Origin: Methylobacterium sp. J-030
GTDB lineage: Bacteria > Pseudomonadota > Alphaproteobacteria > Rhizobiales > Beijerinckiaceae
NCBI RefSeq assembly: GCF_022829545.1
Contig: NZ_JAKSYM010000369.1
Coordinates: 1-64,000 of the forward strand
Direction of reading: 5' to 3'
Length of the DNA: 64,000 nt
Part shown: positions 34,428 through 43,983 of the stretch, piece by piece
Position numbering within the stretch: position 1 is the first letter of the stretch
How the letters are laid out: every line of letters starts with the position of its first letter
Notes under the pieces: generated by a model
What the model was told of the DNA's origin: nothing
Seen by the model: only the letters and a program-made list of their open reading frames with translations
Database searches by the model: none
Translations under genes and position numbers: made by a program

Positions 34428-35720
34428 TCAGAGCCCGACCGGCCGGCCGGCTGCGACCACCAGCATCTTGCCGTCCGCGAAGGTGCGGGCGGCGGCGCGG
34501 CGGATGTCGGCCTGCGTGACCGCCGACACCATGGCGTTACGCCGGGCGATGTAGTCCATGCCCAGCTCCTCGAAGGCGATCTGCACCAGCTGGTGGGCGA
34601 TCTTGGTCGAGGTGTCGAAGCCCAGCGCGTAGGAGCCGGTGAGGTAGTCCTTGGCCTTCTGCAGCTCGTCGTCGTCCGGCCCGTCCGTGATCAGCCGGCC
34701 GATCTCGTCGCCGATCACCGACAAAGCCTCGCCGACGCGCTCGTTCTTGGTGGCGGTGTAGCCCCAGGTCATCGCGGCCGAGCGGTGGCTGACCAGCGAG
34801 GTGCCGACCGAGTAGGCGAGGCCGCGCTTCTCCCGCACCTCCTGGAACAGGCGCGACGTGAAGGCGCCGCCCCCCAGGATGTGGTTCAGCACGTAGGCCG
34901 GGATGAAGTCCGGGTCGCGCCAGGGCACGCCCGCCATGCCGAAGCGGATCACCGATTGCGGCACGTCGAGATCGACCACGATGCGCCGGCCGAGATCCTG
35001 CACCTCGGTGCGCGGCACCGCCTTCAGCGCGCCGGCCTCGGGCAGCGCCCCGAAGGCGCGGTTGAGGCCCTCGGCGAGCTGCTCCGCGCCGATCGCGCCG
35101 ACCGCCGCGACCTTCACCCGGCCGCGCCCGATGATGCGGGCATGCATCGCCAGGAGGTCGTCCCGGGTGATCGCCGTGACGCTCTCGACCGTCCCGGAGG
35201 AGGGGCGGGCGTAGGGGTGGCCGGCGAAGGCCTCCTTGAAGAAGCGGCGGGAGGCCAGAACCCCCGGGTCGTTCTGCTGGTAGCGCAGGCCGGCGATGAC
35301 CTGGCCGCGGACACGCTCGATCGCGTCCGGGTCGAGGCGGGGCTTGGCCAGCGCCAGGGCCAGCAGCCCGATCGCCTCGTCGGCGTGCTTGACCAGCATC
35401 TTCAGCGAGCCGCCGAGCGCATCGGGCCCGGCATGGAACGACAGCTCGATCGCCCGGGCGGCCAGCCGCTCCTGGAACAGGTCGGAGGTCAGGTCGCCCG
35501 CGCCCTCGTCGAGGAGCCGGGCCAGCATCTGGGCGCAGCCGGACTTGCCGGACGGGTCCTGGGCGGCGCCGCCCTCGAAGGTGAAGGCCAGGGCGATCAT
35601 CGGCACCACCGGCGACTCGACGTGCCACGCCTCGATGCCGGGGGCGGTCACGACCGGCAGCGCCGTGGTGGGCGAGCTGGAGGGGGTTGCGGTCTCGACC
35701 AGGGTCTCGGTCAAGCTCAT
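34428..35720 (-). CDS. M16 family peptidase-like subunit without zinc motif (PqqG-like)
   Basis: A 430-residue M16 family protein whose zinc motif is absent: where an HxxEH would stand, it reads GCAQMLARLLDEGAG. The C-terminal lobe keeps GGGAFTSRLFQEVREKRGLA, the arginine-tyrosine region used by partner subunits. In M16B pairs a catalytic subunit with HxxEH and a partner without it form the active dimer; the next gene upstream is that catalytic type. This architecture, beside lspA and ileS, resembles pqqF-pqqG of methylotrophs, which process the PQQ precursor. Assignment as pqqG is an inference from arrangement. AGAGG precedes the ATG. Confidence 0.75.
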   Translation of the reverse strand: MSLTETLVETATPSSSPTTALPVVTAPGIEAWHVESPVVPMIALAFTFEGGAAQDPSGKSGCAQMLARLLDEGAGDLTSDLFQERLAARAIELSFHAGPDALGGSLKMLVKHADEAIGLLALALAKPRLDPDAIERVRGQVIAGLRYQQNDPGVLASRRFFKEAFAGHPYARPSSGTVESVTAITRDDLLAMHARIIGRGRVKVAAVGAIGAEQLAEGLNRAFGALPEAGALKAVPRTEVQDLGRRIVVDLDVPQSVIRFGMAGVPWRDPDFIPAYVLNHILGGGAFTSRLFQEVREKRGLAYSVGTSLVSHRSAAMTWGYTATKNERVGEALSVIGDEIGRLITDGPDDDELQKAKDYLTGSYALGFDTSTKIAHQLVQIAFEELGMDYIARRNAMVSAVTQADIRRAAARTFADGKMLVVAAGRPVGL

Positions 35721-35830
35721 GGGAACCTCTTTTTTATCGCTTCACGGGCAGCGGAGCAGGACGAGGCCTTCGGCCCGATGCGGTCCCGACGGGGCTTGGG
35801 AACCACCCACCGGGACGCGCCCCGAAACCA

Positions 35831-37240
35831 CTACTCGGCGGCCATCGCAACCGGGGCGTCGGGATCCTGCGCCTTGGTCAGGTAGCCGGTGATCGAGCGG
35901 GCCGGGGTCAGCCAGCGCTCGGCGGCGCTCTTCAGCCGGTCCTGCGTCACCGTCTCGATGTCGGCCGGCCAGCGGCGGACCTCCTCGATCGTCTCGCCGA
36001 TCGCCAGCGCCGAGCCGTAGATGCGGGCCAGCGACGACTGGCTGTCGGACGAGTAGACCGTCTCGGCCACGAGCCGGGTCTTGGCGCGCTCGATCGCCTC
36101 GGCGTCCAGCGCCTCCGTCGGCGCGCGGCGGAGCACCGTGTCGACCGCCTCCTCCAGCTTCTCCAGGGGCACGCCCTCGGCGGGCACCGCGTAGACGGAG
36201 AAGCGGGTGTCGTCGATCGCCGAGCCCATGTACCAGGCGCCGGCATTCACCGCGAGGCCGGTCTCCATGACCAGCTTACGGTAGAGGTAGGAGGTCGAGC
36301 CGCCGCCCAGCACCTCGGCCAGCAGCTCCAGGTCGTGGCAGCCGCCGTCCCGGGCGGTGATGCAGGAGGGGGTCAGGTAGAGCCGCTGCAGGGTCGGCTG
36401 CTCGACCTTCGGGTCGGCCACCGCGACCCGGCGCAAAGCCTTCGGCTCCGGCTCCCGCGGCCGCCGGCGCTCCGGCCGGGTACCCTGGGGCGTCACGCGG
36501 CCATAGGTGGTCTCGGCGAGCCGCCGGACCTCGTCGGGCGTCACGTCGCCGGCCACCACCAGGATGGCGTTCTCGGGGGTGTAGAAGCGCTTGTAATAGG
36601 CCAGCGCGTGCTCGCGGTTCAGGCCCTCGATCTCGTGCATCCAGCCGATGATCGGGATGCCGTAGGGGTGATGCACGAACAGGCCGGCCGCCATCGCCTC
36701 CGAGAGCTGGGCGGAGGGGTCGGTCTCGACCCGCATGCGCCGCTCCTCCAGCACCACGTCGCGCTCGGGCGCCACCACGGCGTCGTCGAGGACGAGGCCG
36801 CTCATCCGGTCGGCCTCGAATTCCATCATGGTGCCGAGATGGTCCCGGGCGACCCGCTGGAAATAGGCGGTGTAGTCGTAGCTGGTGAAGGCGTTCTCCT
36901 GGCCGCCGAGGCCCGAGACCGCCTTCGAGAAGGCGCCGACCGGGTGGTTCTCGGTGCCCTTGAACATCAGGTGCTCGAGGAAGTGGGCGATGCCCGACTG
37001 GCCGAGCGGATCATCGGCCGAGCCGTTGCGGTACCAGATCATGTGGGTCGCCACAGGGGCCCGGTGGTCGGGGACCACCACCACGTCGAGGCCGTTGTCG
37101 AGGGCGAAGGCCGTCACTTCCGGGCCGCCCGCCTCGGACCGGCCGAACGGCGCGGCGTCGCCCCGGCCGGCGCTGGCGCCGAAGGACGAGCCCGGACGCA
37201 GCGGGAAGAGTTGGGGCGTCGCCGTCCTGAACAGGTGCAT
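35831..37240 (-). CDS. M16 family zinc peptidase, catalytic subunit (PqqF-like)
   Basis: A 469-residue zinc peptidase. The inverzincin motif HFLEH is at 86-90 (His86, Glu89, His90), followed about 75 residues later by a Glu in the next helix. The C-terminal lobe has LGGGSTSYLYRKLVMETGLA and a closing helical segment. With the motif-less partner downstream (110 bases) it should form a heterodimer. In M. extorquens pqqF and pqqG stand next to each other; this pair is a good candidate but no other pqq gene lies in the window. AAGGAAAG precedes the ATG. Confidence 0.82.
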   Translation of the reverse strand: MHLFRTATPQLFPLRPGSSFGASAGRGDAAPFGRSEAGGPEVTAFALDNGLDVVVVPDHRAPVATHMIWYRNGSADDPLGQSGIAHFLEHLMFKGTENHPVGAFSKAVSGLGGQENAFTSYDYTAYFQRVARDHLGTMMEFEADRMSGLVLDDAVVAPERDVVLEERRMRVETDPSAQLSEAMAAGLFVHHPYGIPIIGWMHEIEGLNREHALAYYKRFYTPENAILVVAGDVTPDEVRRLAETTYGRVTPQGTRPERRRPREPEPKALRRVAVADPKVEQPTLQRLYLTPSCITARDGGCHDLELLAEVLGGGSTSYLYRKLVMETGLAVNAGAWYMGSAIDDTRFSVYAVPAEGVPLEKLEEAVDTVLRRAPTEALDAEAIERAKTRLVAETVYSSDSQSSLARIYGSALAIGETIEEVRRWPADIETVTQDRLKSAAERWLTPARSITGYLTKAQDPDAPVAMAAE

Positions 37241-37403
37241 TCCGCTTTCCTTCTGCCGGCCCCGTCACCCGACGCCGCGCGTCGGAACGCCTGTGCGGAT
37301 CGGGGCCGTCCTGGTCGCCGGCGGGTCGGAACCGCACCGGGACGATCATCGCATGTTGCCATGCCGTGACGCCGTTGCAACAGCGACACGGCGTTCCGGT
37401 GAC

Positions 37404-38066
37404 TTACTGCTGCGCGCGCTGACGGAGATAGACCTGGGGATCCGCCTCTTCGCGCTCGCGGCTGGCATTGTTGATCGGGTCGTTCGACGGCGGGCGCGCC
37501 AGCTTCTTGGGCGACTGCCGGTAGCCGGTCGGCGGGTCGGTCAGCACGTCGCGGTTCGGCTCCACGTCGGAGGGCTCCGCGTTGGCGCTCTTGCCCTTGA
37601 GCAGCTCGAAGGGGCTGAGCAGGCTGTCGTCGCGGTTGGTGTCGCCGGGCTTGCGCTCGGCCTCGGTGGTGAGGCTCGCCCCGGCGCGGCGGCCGCTGCG
37701 CATCTCGTCGACCGACAGGGTGGCGTTGTTGTCGTCGTAGCGGCCCTGGACCTGGGCGCCCTTGGGATTGCGCCGCTCCTTCGCGGCGCGCTCGCGCTCG
37801 GCGATCTCGGGATCCTTCGGCCAGGCGGTGCTGGTGGAGCGGGCCCGGGGCTGGGGCAGGGCCTTGCCATCGAGCTTGGGCGGCATCACCAGGGGCGGGC
37901 GCTCGTGATAGTCGATCGGGTCCTGGCGCTTCTCCAGGAGGCCGATGCCCGACAGGGCGTCGCGCATGAACTCGCCGCGCTCCTGTGCCTGGGCACCGCC
38001 CGACAGCAGCGGGGTCAGGACGACCGCAGCGGGGAGGAGGAGTCGAAGCCTGCGATGCCCGGTCAT
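37404..38066 (-). CDS. Exported DUF3035-like protein of unknown function
   Basis: A 220-residue protein with a signal peptide (hydrophobic to about 25, ending GGAQA). The mature part is hydrophilic and charged, with RPPLVMPPKLDGKALPQPRA and a middle rich in Arg, Glu and Asp. The PLVxPP segment recalls DUF3035, but the match is short. It sits between lspA and the M16 peptidases, a neighbourhood common in related alphaproteobacteria as far as I recall. The role is unknown. Confidence 0.7.
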   Translation of the reverse strand: MTGHRRLRLLLPAAVVLTPLLSGGAQAQERGEFMRDALSGIGLLEKRQDPIDYHERPPLVMPPKLDGKALPQPRARSTSTAWPKDPEIAERERAAKERRNPKGAQVQGRYDDNNATLSVDEMRSGRRAGASLTTEAERKPGDTNRDDSLLSPFELLKGKSANAEPSDVEPNRDVLTDPPTGYRQSPKKLARPPSNDPINNASREREEADPQVYLRQRAQQ

Positions 38067-38226
38067 GCTGCCTCTCGGGTTCCGGCCGGGGGGTCCGGCT
38101 CGGGGACGGCCGCGGCGCGGCCTGATCCGACGGGTGCCGGCCTGAGACCGGTTTCCGGCGATCGTATGGCGCCTTGGCCGCGTCGCGCCGGGATGGGGCG
38201 GTCGCCTGGCCGATGTGGTGCGCACA

Positions 38227-38739
38227 TCACAGGCGCGCCGCCGGGTCGCCGGGCGTGGCTTCCCCCTGGCGCCGACCGGCCGGGAACAGGCTGTCGAGGA
38301 TCAGGCCGACGACGCCGGCCACGATCGCCGCGTCGGCGACGTTGAACACGTACCAGGACCATGCGCCCGCGTGCAGGTGGACGAAATCGAACACCGCCCC
38401 GTAGACGGCCCGGTCGATGGCGTTGCCGAGCGCCCCGCCGACGATCAGCCCGAGGGCGACGGCCAGCAGCCGCGAGCCTGCCCGGCGCATCCAGAGACCG
38501 AGGCCCAGGGCGGCGGCGAGCGACAGGGCCACGAGGAGCCAGCGCCCCAAGCCGCCCTCCTGCTGGAACAGGCCGTAGGAGACGCCCCGGTTCCAGACCA
38601 CCACGAAATCGGCGAAGGGTGCGAGCCGCCAGGGCTGGGTCAGGACAAGGTCGGTACCGAAATAGAGGCCGAGCTTGGAGGCCTGATCGAGGAGGAGGGT
38701 GAGGAGGAGGGCCAAGAGGCCGGCGCGGGCGGGGGTCAT
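38227..38739 (-). CDS. lspA: Signal peptidase II (prolipoprotein)
   Basis: A 170-residue inner-membrane aspartyl protease that removes signal peptides from lipoproteins. Four membrane helices. The conserved family motifs are visible: VVVWNRGVSYGLF, GGALGNAIDR with the following VFDFVHLH, and FNVADAAI near 132-139; the paired catalytic Asp residues fall at about 118 and 136. ATG 38739 is chosen: the frame extends upstream into the family B repeat, which is not coding. Probably co-transcribed with ileS upstream, as in many bacteria, with the repeat between. Confidence 0.93.
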   Translation of the reverse strand: MTPARAGLLALLLTLLLDQASKLGLYFGTDLVLTQPWRLAPFADFVVVWNRGVSYGLFQQEGGLGRWLLVALSLAAALGLGLWMRRAGSRLLAVALGLIVGGALGNAIDRAVYGAVFDFVHLHAGAWSWYVFNVADAAIVAGVVGLILDSLFPAGRRQGEATPGDPAARL

Positions 38740-38760
38740 GGGCAACGGACCCAGCACGCG

Positions 38761-38930
38761 TCTCCCTCCCCCCTCTGCGGGGGAGGATACCCTGCGAAGC
38801 AGGGGGGGAGAGGGGAGCGCCGGGGCAGAAGAACGCAATGTCCTTCATGACGGTCGCGCCCTCTCTTGAAGCCGCGCTCCCCTCTCCCGACCCCCTTCGG
38901 GGGCCACCCTCCCCCGCAGAGGGGGGAGGG
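38761..38930. repeat. Family B inverted repeat, copy 2
   Basis: Left arm CTCCCTCCCCCCTCTGCGGG at 38762, then GGGGGAGAGGGGAGCG to about 38820. Right arm GCTCCCCTCTCCCGACCC from about 38876, then GGCCACCCTCCCCCGC and GAGGGGGGAGGG to 38930. The arms also hold small hairpins. It lies between ileS and lspA and so would be transcribed in that operon. Confidence 0.8.
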
Positions 38931-38947
38931 CGATGTCGCAAGCGATC

Positions 38948-41914
38948 TCACGCCGCGCTCGCCTCCGGATGCGCCTTATCCCACTCGCGCAGGGCCTGGG
39001 CATCGCGGGGCGTCACATCGGGGTAGTCCGGATCGCCGCCCACCTCCGGGCTGACCCGCCAGGAGCGGGCGCATTTGCGCCCCGTGGCCGGGCTCGGCAC
39101 CACGGCGACGCCGCGGACCTCGTCGAGCCGGAAGGCCTCCGCCGGGCCCTCGCCCGCCACCACGGTGATGGCGGAGGTGATGCAGGTATCGGCGAAGTCG
39201 CAGCCCTCCAGCGCCGCCAGCAGCTCGGGATCGGCCACGTAGACCGTCGGCGCCGCCTCCAGGCTCGCGCCGATGCGCTTGGCCGCGCGCTCGACCTCCA
39301 GGGCGCCGGTGACCACCCGCCGCACCCGCCGGATCTTGTGCCAGCGCTCCGCGAGGGGGGCGTCGAGCCAATCCGCCGGAGTCTCCGGCAGGGTCTGGAG
39401 ATGCACCGAGCCGTCCGCGGACGGGTAGCGGTCGAGCCACGCCTCCTCGGCCGTGAAGGCCAGGACCGGCGCGAGCCAGATCGCCGCCCGCCGGAAGGCC
39501 TCGTCGATCACCTGGAGAGCCGCCCGGCGGCGCATCGAGGAGATCGGATCGCAGTACAGCGCGTCCTTGCGCACGTCGAAGTAGAAGGACGACAGGTCGC
39601 CGGTCATGAAGCCGTTGAGCAGCGCCACCACCCGCTTGGTGTCGAACGCCGCGTAGGCCTCGCGGATCTCGCCGTCGAGCTCGGCCAGCCGGTGCAGGAT
39701 CAGCCGCTCCAGCTCCGGCATGTTATTGGGATCGATGTCGTCGCCCGTGACCCGATGGGCGAGGGAGCCCAGCATCCAGCGCAGGGAGTTGCGCAGCTTG
39801 CGGTAGGTCTCCGCGAAGGTTTTGATGATCTCCGGCCCGATGCGCAGATCGTCGGTGTAGTCGGAGGCCGCGACCCACAGGCGCAGGATGTCGGCGCCCG
39901 AATCCTTGATCACGCTCTGCGGCGCGACGACGTTGCCCTTCGACTTCGACATCTTCAGGCCCTTGCCGTCGAGCACGAAGCCGTGGGTCAGCACGATGTC
40001 GTAGGGCGCCCGGCCGCGGGTGCCGGAGGATTCGAGCAGCGAGGACTGGAACCAGCCGCGGTGCTGGTCCGAGCCCTCCAGGTACATGACCCGGTCCCGC
40101 CCGCCGTCGCGGATGCGTCGCACCCCGGCGAGGCCCGGGAAGGCCTCAGGGTCGTCCAGCACGAAGGCGTGGGTCGAGCCGGAATCGAACCAGACGTCGA
40201 GGACGTCGGTGACCTTCTCGTAGGCGGAGGGATCGTGCTCCGGCGCCAGGAAGCGTTGCGCCGCATCGTCCCGGAACCACGCGTCGGCGCCCTCCGCCGC
40301 GAAGGCGTCGCGGATCCGGGCGTTGACGGCCGCGTCCTTCAGGATCTCGCCCGTCTCTCGGTGGACGAACACGGTGATCGGCACGCCCCAGGCGCGCTGG
40401 CGCGACACCACCCAGTCCGGCCGGTTGGCGACCATGCCGGTGATGCGGTTCTTTCCCTGCGTCGGCACCCACTGGGTGTCGTCGATGCCCTGGAGCGCGA
40501 CCTCGCGCAGGGACCGGTTGCCGAGCGAATCCACCGGCCGGTCCATGGCGATGAACCATTGCGGCGTATTGCGAAAGATCACCGGCTTCTTGGAGCGCCA
40601 GGAATGCGGGTACTGGTGGCGCAGCACCCCGCGGGCGACGAGCGCCCCGGCCTCGGTCAGCGCCGCGATGACCGCCTTGTTGGCATCGCCCTTCTCGCCC
40701 TTGTCGGTGAGGACGCGCTTGCCCTCGAAGCCGGGGGCGGCCTTGGTCAGCGCGCCGTCGGCATCCACCGTGTAGGGGATGGCCGGGTCGATGCCGCGCT
40801 CGGCGAGCCGACGGCCGCTCGCCATCCAGAGTTCGAAATCCTCGCGGCCGTGGCCCGGGGCCGTGTGGACGAAGCCGGTGCCGGATTCGTCCGTGACGTG
40901 GTCGCCGTCGAGCATCGGGACGGCGAAGCCGTAGCCGAGCGCCGCCAGGGGATGGGCCAGGATGAGGCCGGCGAGCACGTCCGGGCGCACGTCGCCGACG
41001 CGCTCGAACGCCGCGACGCGGGCGGCCTTGAACACCGTGGCGGCGAGGCTGTCGGCGAGCAGGTAGGTCTGGCCGGGGGTCGCCCAGTTGTCGGCGGGCG
41101 CCTCGGTGACCCGGTACAGGCCGTAGGCGATTTTTTTGGAATACGCGACGGCGCGGTTGCCGGGGATCGTCCAGGGCGTGGTCGTCCAGATCACCACCCG
41201 GGCCTCGGCGAGGTCGCCCTCGGCACCGGACACGATCGGAAAGGCACAAAAGATCGTATCGCTGACGTGCTCCTCGTACTCGACCTCCGCCTCGGCGAGC
41301 GCAGTCTTCTCGACCACCGACCACATCACCGGCTTCGAGCCGCGGTAGAGCTGGCCCGACATCGAGAACGTCATCAGCTCGTCGGCGATCACGGCCTCGG
41401 CGGGGAACGCCATGGTGGCGTAGGGATGGTCCCAATCGCCCGTGACGCCGAGCCGCTTGAATTCCTCCCGCTGCACATCGAGCCAGTGGGCCGCAAAGGT
41501 CCGGCATTCCTGCCGGAACTCGATCACCGGCACGTCGTCCTTGTTGCGGCCCTTGGCGCGGTACTGCTCCTCGATCTTCCACTCGATCGGCAGGCCGTGG
41601 CAGTCCCAGCCCGGCACGTAGTTGGCGTCGAAGCCGAGCGCCCCCTGCGAGCGGACCACCACGTCCTTGAGGATCTTGTTGAGCGCCGTGCCGATGTGGA
41701 TGTTGCCGTTGGCGTAGGGCGGGCCGTCGTGGAGCACGAATTTCGGCCGGCCCTGCCCGCGGGCGCGCAGCTTCCCGTAGAGGTCGATCTGCTTCCAGCG
41801 CTCGAGGAAGAGCGGCTCGCGGATCGGCAGGCCGGCGCGCATCGGGAACTCGGTCTGCGGCAGGAACAGGGTCTTGGAATAGTCGCGGGCGGGCGCGGTC
41901 TCGGGGGCGGTCAT
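38948..41914 (-). CDS. ileS: Isoleucyl-tRNA synthetase
   Basis: A 988-residue class I tRNA synthetase. The HIGH-type signature is PPYANGNIHIG at about 65-75, the KMSKS loop is KMSKSKGN at about 653-660, and a CP1 editing domain lies between (for example AVIWTTTPWTIPGNR). The C-terminal helical anticodon-binding domain ends in a Cys-poor segment, as in many alphaproteobacterial IleS; no zinc finger was noticed. A run of seven A lies in the coding strand (41131-41137). ATG 41914 is used; 41926 is possible. Confidence 0.96.
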   Translation of the reverse strand: MTAPETAPARDYSKTLFLPQTEFPMRAGLPIREPLFLERWKQIDLYGKLRARGQGRPKFVLHDGPPYANGNIHIGTALNKILKDVVVRSQGALGFDANYVPGWDCHGLPIEWKIEEQYRAKGRNKDDVPVIEFRQECRTFAAHWLDVQREEFKRLGVTGDWDHPYATMAFPAEAVIADELMTFSMSGQLYRGSKPVMWSVVEKTALAEAEVEYEEHVSDTIFCAFPIVSGAEGDLAEARVVIWTTTPWTIPGNRAVAYSKKIAYGLYRVTEAPADNWATPGQTYLLADSLAATVFKAARVAAFERVGDVRPDVLAGLILAHPLAALGYGFAVPMLDGDHVTDESGTGFVHTAPGHGREDFELWMASGRRLAERGIDPAIPYTVDADGALTKAAPGFEGKRVLTDKGEKGDANKAVIAALTEAGALVARGVLRHQYPHSWRSKKPVIFRNTPQWFIAMDRPVDSLGNRSLREVALQGIDDTQWVPTQGKNRITGMVANRPDWVVSRQRAWGVPITVFVHRETGEILKDAAVNARIRDAFAAEGADAWFRDDAAQRFLAPEHDPSAYEKVTDVLDVWFDSGSTHAFVLDDPEAFPGLAGVRRIRDGGRDRVMYLEGSDQHRGWFQSSLLESSGTRGRAPYDIVLTHGFVLDGKGLKMSKSKGNVVAPQSVIKDSGADILRLWVAASDYTDDLRIGPEIIKTFAETYRKLRNSLRWMLGSLAHRVTGDDIDPNNMPELERLILHRLAELDGEIREAYAAFDTKRVVALLNGFMTGDLSSFYFDVRKDALYCDPISSMRRRAALQVIDEAFRRAAIWLAPVLAFTAEEAWLDRYPSADGSVHLQTLPETPADWLDAPLAERWHKIRRVRRVVTGALEVERAAKRIGASLEAAPTVYVADPELLAALEGCDFADTCITSAITVVAGEGPAEAFRLDEVRGVAVVPSPATGRKCARSWRVSPEVGGDPDYPDVTPRDAQALREWDKAHPEASAA

Positions 41915-42246
41915 CGGATCTCGCATCGGCGGTCGGGCCGGCGGCGGGCCGGCGAATTCGGGGCAAACGGCAGGAGGATCCCGGACCTCCGCGCGGCCGC
42001 GCTCAAGCGGGCCCTCAGGCGGAGGCCGGGCCGGTAATTCGAATCGGGCGGCGGAAGCCGCGCAGGGCGCGCGAAGCGGGCATGACGGTTCTCTATCAGC
42101 CGCTCCGATCCGAGGCCAGCGGCAGCGCGGATCACGCGGCCGTGAGTCCGGATGGGACCATTCGGCGCCTGAACCGTTGACTGGTATGCCCTCCGCGCCC
42201 CGAGGCGGCGCGGAGCCAACCCGGAACCGATGAACGGAACACACCC
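41915..42246. other. ileS-divergent intergenic region
   Basis: 332 bases between two divergent genes. It must hold promoters for ileS and the small exported protein. No clear -35/-10 pair, repeat family or RNA gene was recognised. Confidence 0.55.
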
Positions 42247-42528
42247 ATGAAGAAGCTTCTGATCACGACCCTCGCCCTCGCGCCGCTGGCCTTCGCGGGT
42301 GCCGCGCAGGCCCAGGGCACGGCCCGCGGCGCGCAGCGCGGCGCCGAGGACGGCGCGGCCGCGGCCGGCCCGGTGGGCGGCGTCGTCGGCGGTGCCGTGG
42401 GCGCGGCCACCGGCACGGTCGGCGGCGTGCTCGGGACCGATCCGGATCCGGCCCGCCGGGCCCGCGAGGACCGCCGCGAAGAGCGCCGCGAGGATCGGAT
42501 GGACCGCCAGGAGCGCCTCGGACGCTGA
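42247..42528 (+). CDS. Small exported Gly/Arg-rich protein
   Basis: A 93-residue protein with a clear signal peptide (MKKLLITTLALAPLAFAGAA, cleavage near AQA). The middle is glycine-rich (AAAAGPVGGVVGGAVGAATG) like glycine-zipper segments that insert in membranes, and the C-terminus is strongly charged (RREDRREERREDRMDRQE). No family recognised. ATG follows ACACACCC without a strong ribosome site. Confidence 0.65.
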   Translation: MKKLLITTLALAPLAFAGAAQAQGTARGAQRGAEDGAAAAGPVGGVVGGAVGAATGTVGGVLGTDPDPARRAREDRREERREDRMDRQERLGR

Positions 42529-42548
42529 GCTGATCCCGGCCGGTCGCC

Positions 42549-43496
42549 TCAGGCAGCCGGCCGCGCCTCCCGGCGGATCGTCTCCTGCGCCAGGAGGTAG
42601 AGGCCCGAGCCGACGACGATCATGGCGCCCGCCACGGTCCAGCGGTTCGGCAGGTCGCCGAACAGCAGGAAGCCGAAGGTCACGGACCAGAGCAGCTGCG
42701 TGTAGATGAACGGCGCCAGCACGTTGGCCGGCGCCCTTGCATGAGCCAGCACCAGCAGCCAGTGTCCGAGCGTGCCGAACAGCGCGACCCCGATCAGCAG
42801 CGCCCAATGGGTCAGGCTGGCCGGGCTCGTCCAGATCCAGGGCAGCAGCGGGGCCATCAGCCCGAGGCCCGCGAGCCCGGTGTAGAACATGGTCGTGGCG
42901 GTCGAGTCGTAGGCCGCGAGCTTGCGCGTGATGATCGCGTAGAAGGCGTAGACGACCACGTTGGCGACGCAGAGCAGCGCCGCCGGGTGCATCCCGCCGA
43001 CGCCCGGCCGCACGATCACCAGCACGCCGAGAAAGCCGACGCCGATCGCCATGAGCCGCGCCCGGGAGGACCACTCGCCGAGTAGCGGCCCGGCGAGCAG
43101 CGCCACGGTGAGCGGCGCGGCGAACTGGATCGAGATCGTCTCGGCCAACTGCAGGTAGCGCAGGGCCAGGAAGTTCAGCGCCGTCGAGGCGAAGAGCAAC
43201 AGCGAGCGGATGATCTGCAGCGGCAGGCGCCGGCTCTTGACCACGCCCGGGGTGCGCACCGGGTTGATGAACAGCGAGATCATGGCGACGCTCGCCGCGT
43301 AGCGCATGAAGGTGGTGACCAGCGGGTCGACGCCGCCCCGCGCCAGGGTCTTGGCGCAGGCGTCGAGCCCGGCGAAGAACGCCACCGCCCCGCACATTAG
43401 CGCGATGCCGACGAGCCGCCGGCGCCCCGCGCGATCGGTCTCCGGGGCGGCGCGCGCGATCTCATCGGTGACGGACGTCGCGGCTCGCGTGCTCAT
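42549..43496 (-). CDS. DMT superfamily transporter (EamA domains)
   Basis: A 315-residue membrane protein with ten membrane helices in two EamA repeats of five. The first is about 30-155 (GIALMCGAVAFFAGLDACAK, then QFAAPLTVALLAGPLLGEW), the second about 165-305, ending at QLLWSVTFGFLLFGDLPNRW. These often export amino acids or other metabolites; the substrate is unknown. Convergent with the small exported protein by 20 bases. Confidence 0.87.
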   Translation of the reverse strand: MSTRAATSVTDEIARAAPETDRAGRRRLVGIALMCGAVAFFAGLDACAKTLARGGVDPLVTTFMRYAASVAMISLFINPVRTPGVVKSRRLPLQIIRSLLLFASTALNFLALRYLQLAETISIQFAAPLTVALLAGPLLGEWSSRARLMAIGVGFLGVLVIVRPGVGGMHPAALLCVANVVVYAFYAIITRKLAAYDSTATTMFYTGLAGLGLMAPLLPWIWTSPASLTHWALLIGVALFGTLGHWLLVLAHARAPANVLAPFIYTQLLWSVTFGFLLFGDLPNRWTVAGAMIVVGSGLYLLAQETIRREARPAA

Positions 43497-43620
43497 GCCT
43501 GCCAGACCTCGTGGAGGCCAAGTCTCCTGCCACGCTCGGGTGCGTTCGGGTATCGGCCGGCGCGCAGGGGAACCATGCAGCCGGCACGGCCTCCCGCGCC
43601 GGGGCGGCTCGACGTGCGGC

Positions 43621-43983
43621 TCAGCGCCTGGGCGCGGCCTTCTCGGCCGAGGCGGTCCTGGTCGCGGCCTTGGCGGCCTTCCTGGGCGGCGTCGCACCCG
43701 CCATCAGGGCGGCGAGATGGCTCTGGTCGAGGCCCGAGGCCGGGCCGATCCCCGCATTCGGGGCCGGGACCGTCGCCACGGGTGCGGGCGCAAGGCTCGC
43801 CGCGGCCGGCGGGCGCTCCAGCCGGCGTGGCTCGATCGATCCCGTCGCGACCGGATCGGGAACGGCGGCCGCGGCGACCGAGAGGGCGGATTCCCGCTGC
43901 ACGCGCAGGGTCCAGTGGGCGGCGGTGGAGAGTGCGGCGACCGCCAGGATCGCCTTGATGCCGCTGGTGAGCAGGGCTCGCAT
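43621..43983 (-). CDS. Hypothetical protein with N-terminal membrane anchor
   Basis: A 120-residue protein. A hydrophobic stretch at about 5-22 (LTSGIKAILAVAALSTAA) may be a membrane anchor or uncleaved signal. The rest is low-complexity, rich in Ala and Pro with Arg/Lys, and ends in a lysine/arginine tail. No family recognised. The frame is long for its GC-rich setting but could still be spurious. Confidence 0.5.
   Translation of the reverse strand: MRALLTSGIKAILAVAALSTAAHWTLRVQRESALSVAAAAVPDPVATGSIEPRRLERPPAAASLAPAPVATVPAPNAGIGPASGLDQSHLAALMAGATPPRKAAKAATRTASAEKAAPRR

Noticed and set aside
38933..42037. A 1034-codon open frame on the plus strand opposite ileS
   Set aside because: It mirrors the ileS codons in a GC-rich genome; its translation is a low-complexity Arg/Gly/Val/Leu mix with no domain, and ileS on the minus strand is certain.
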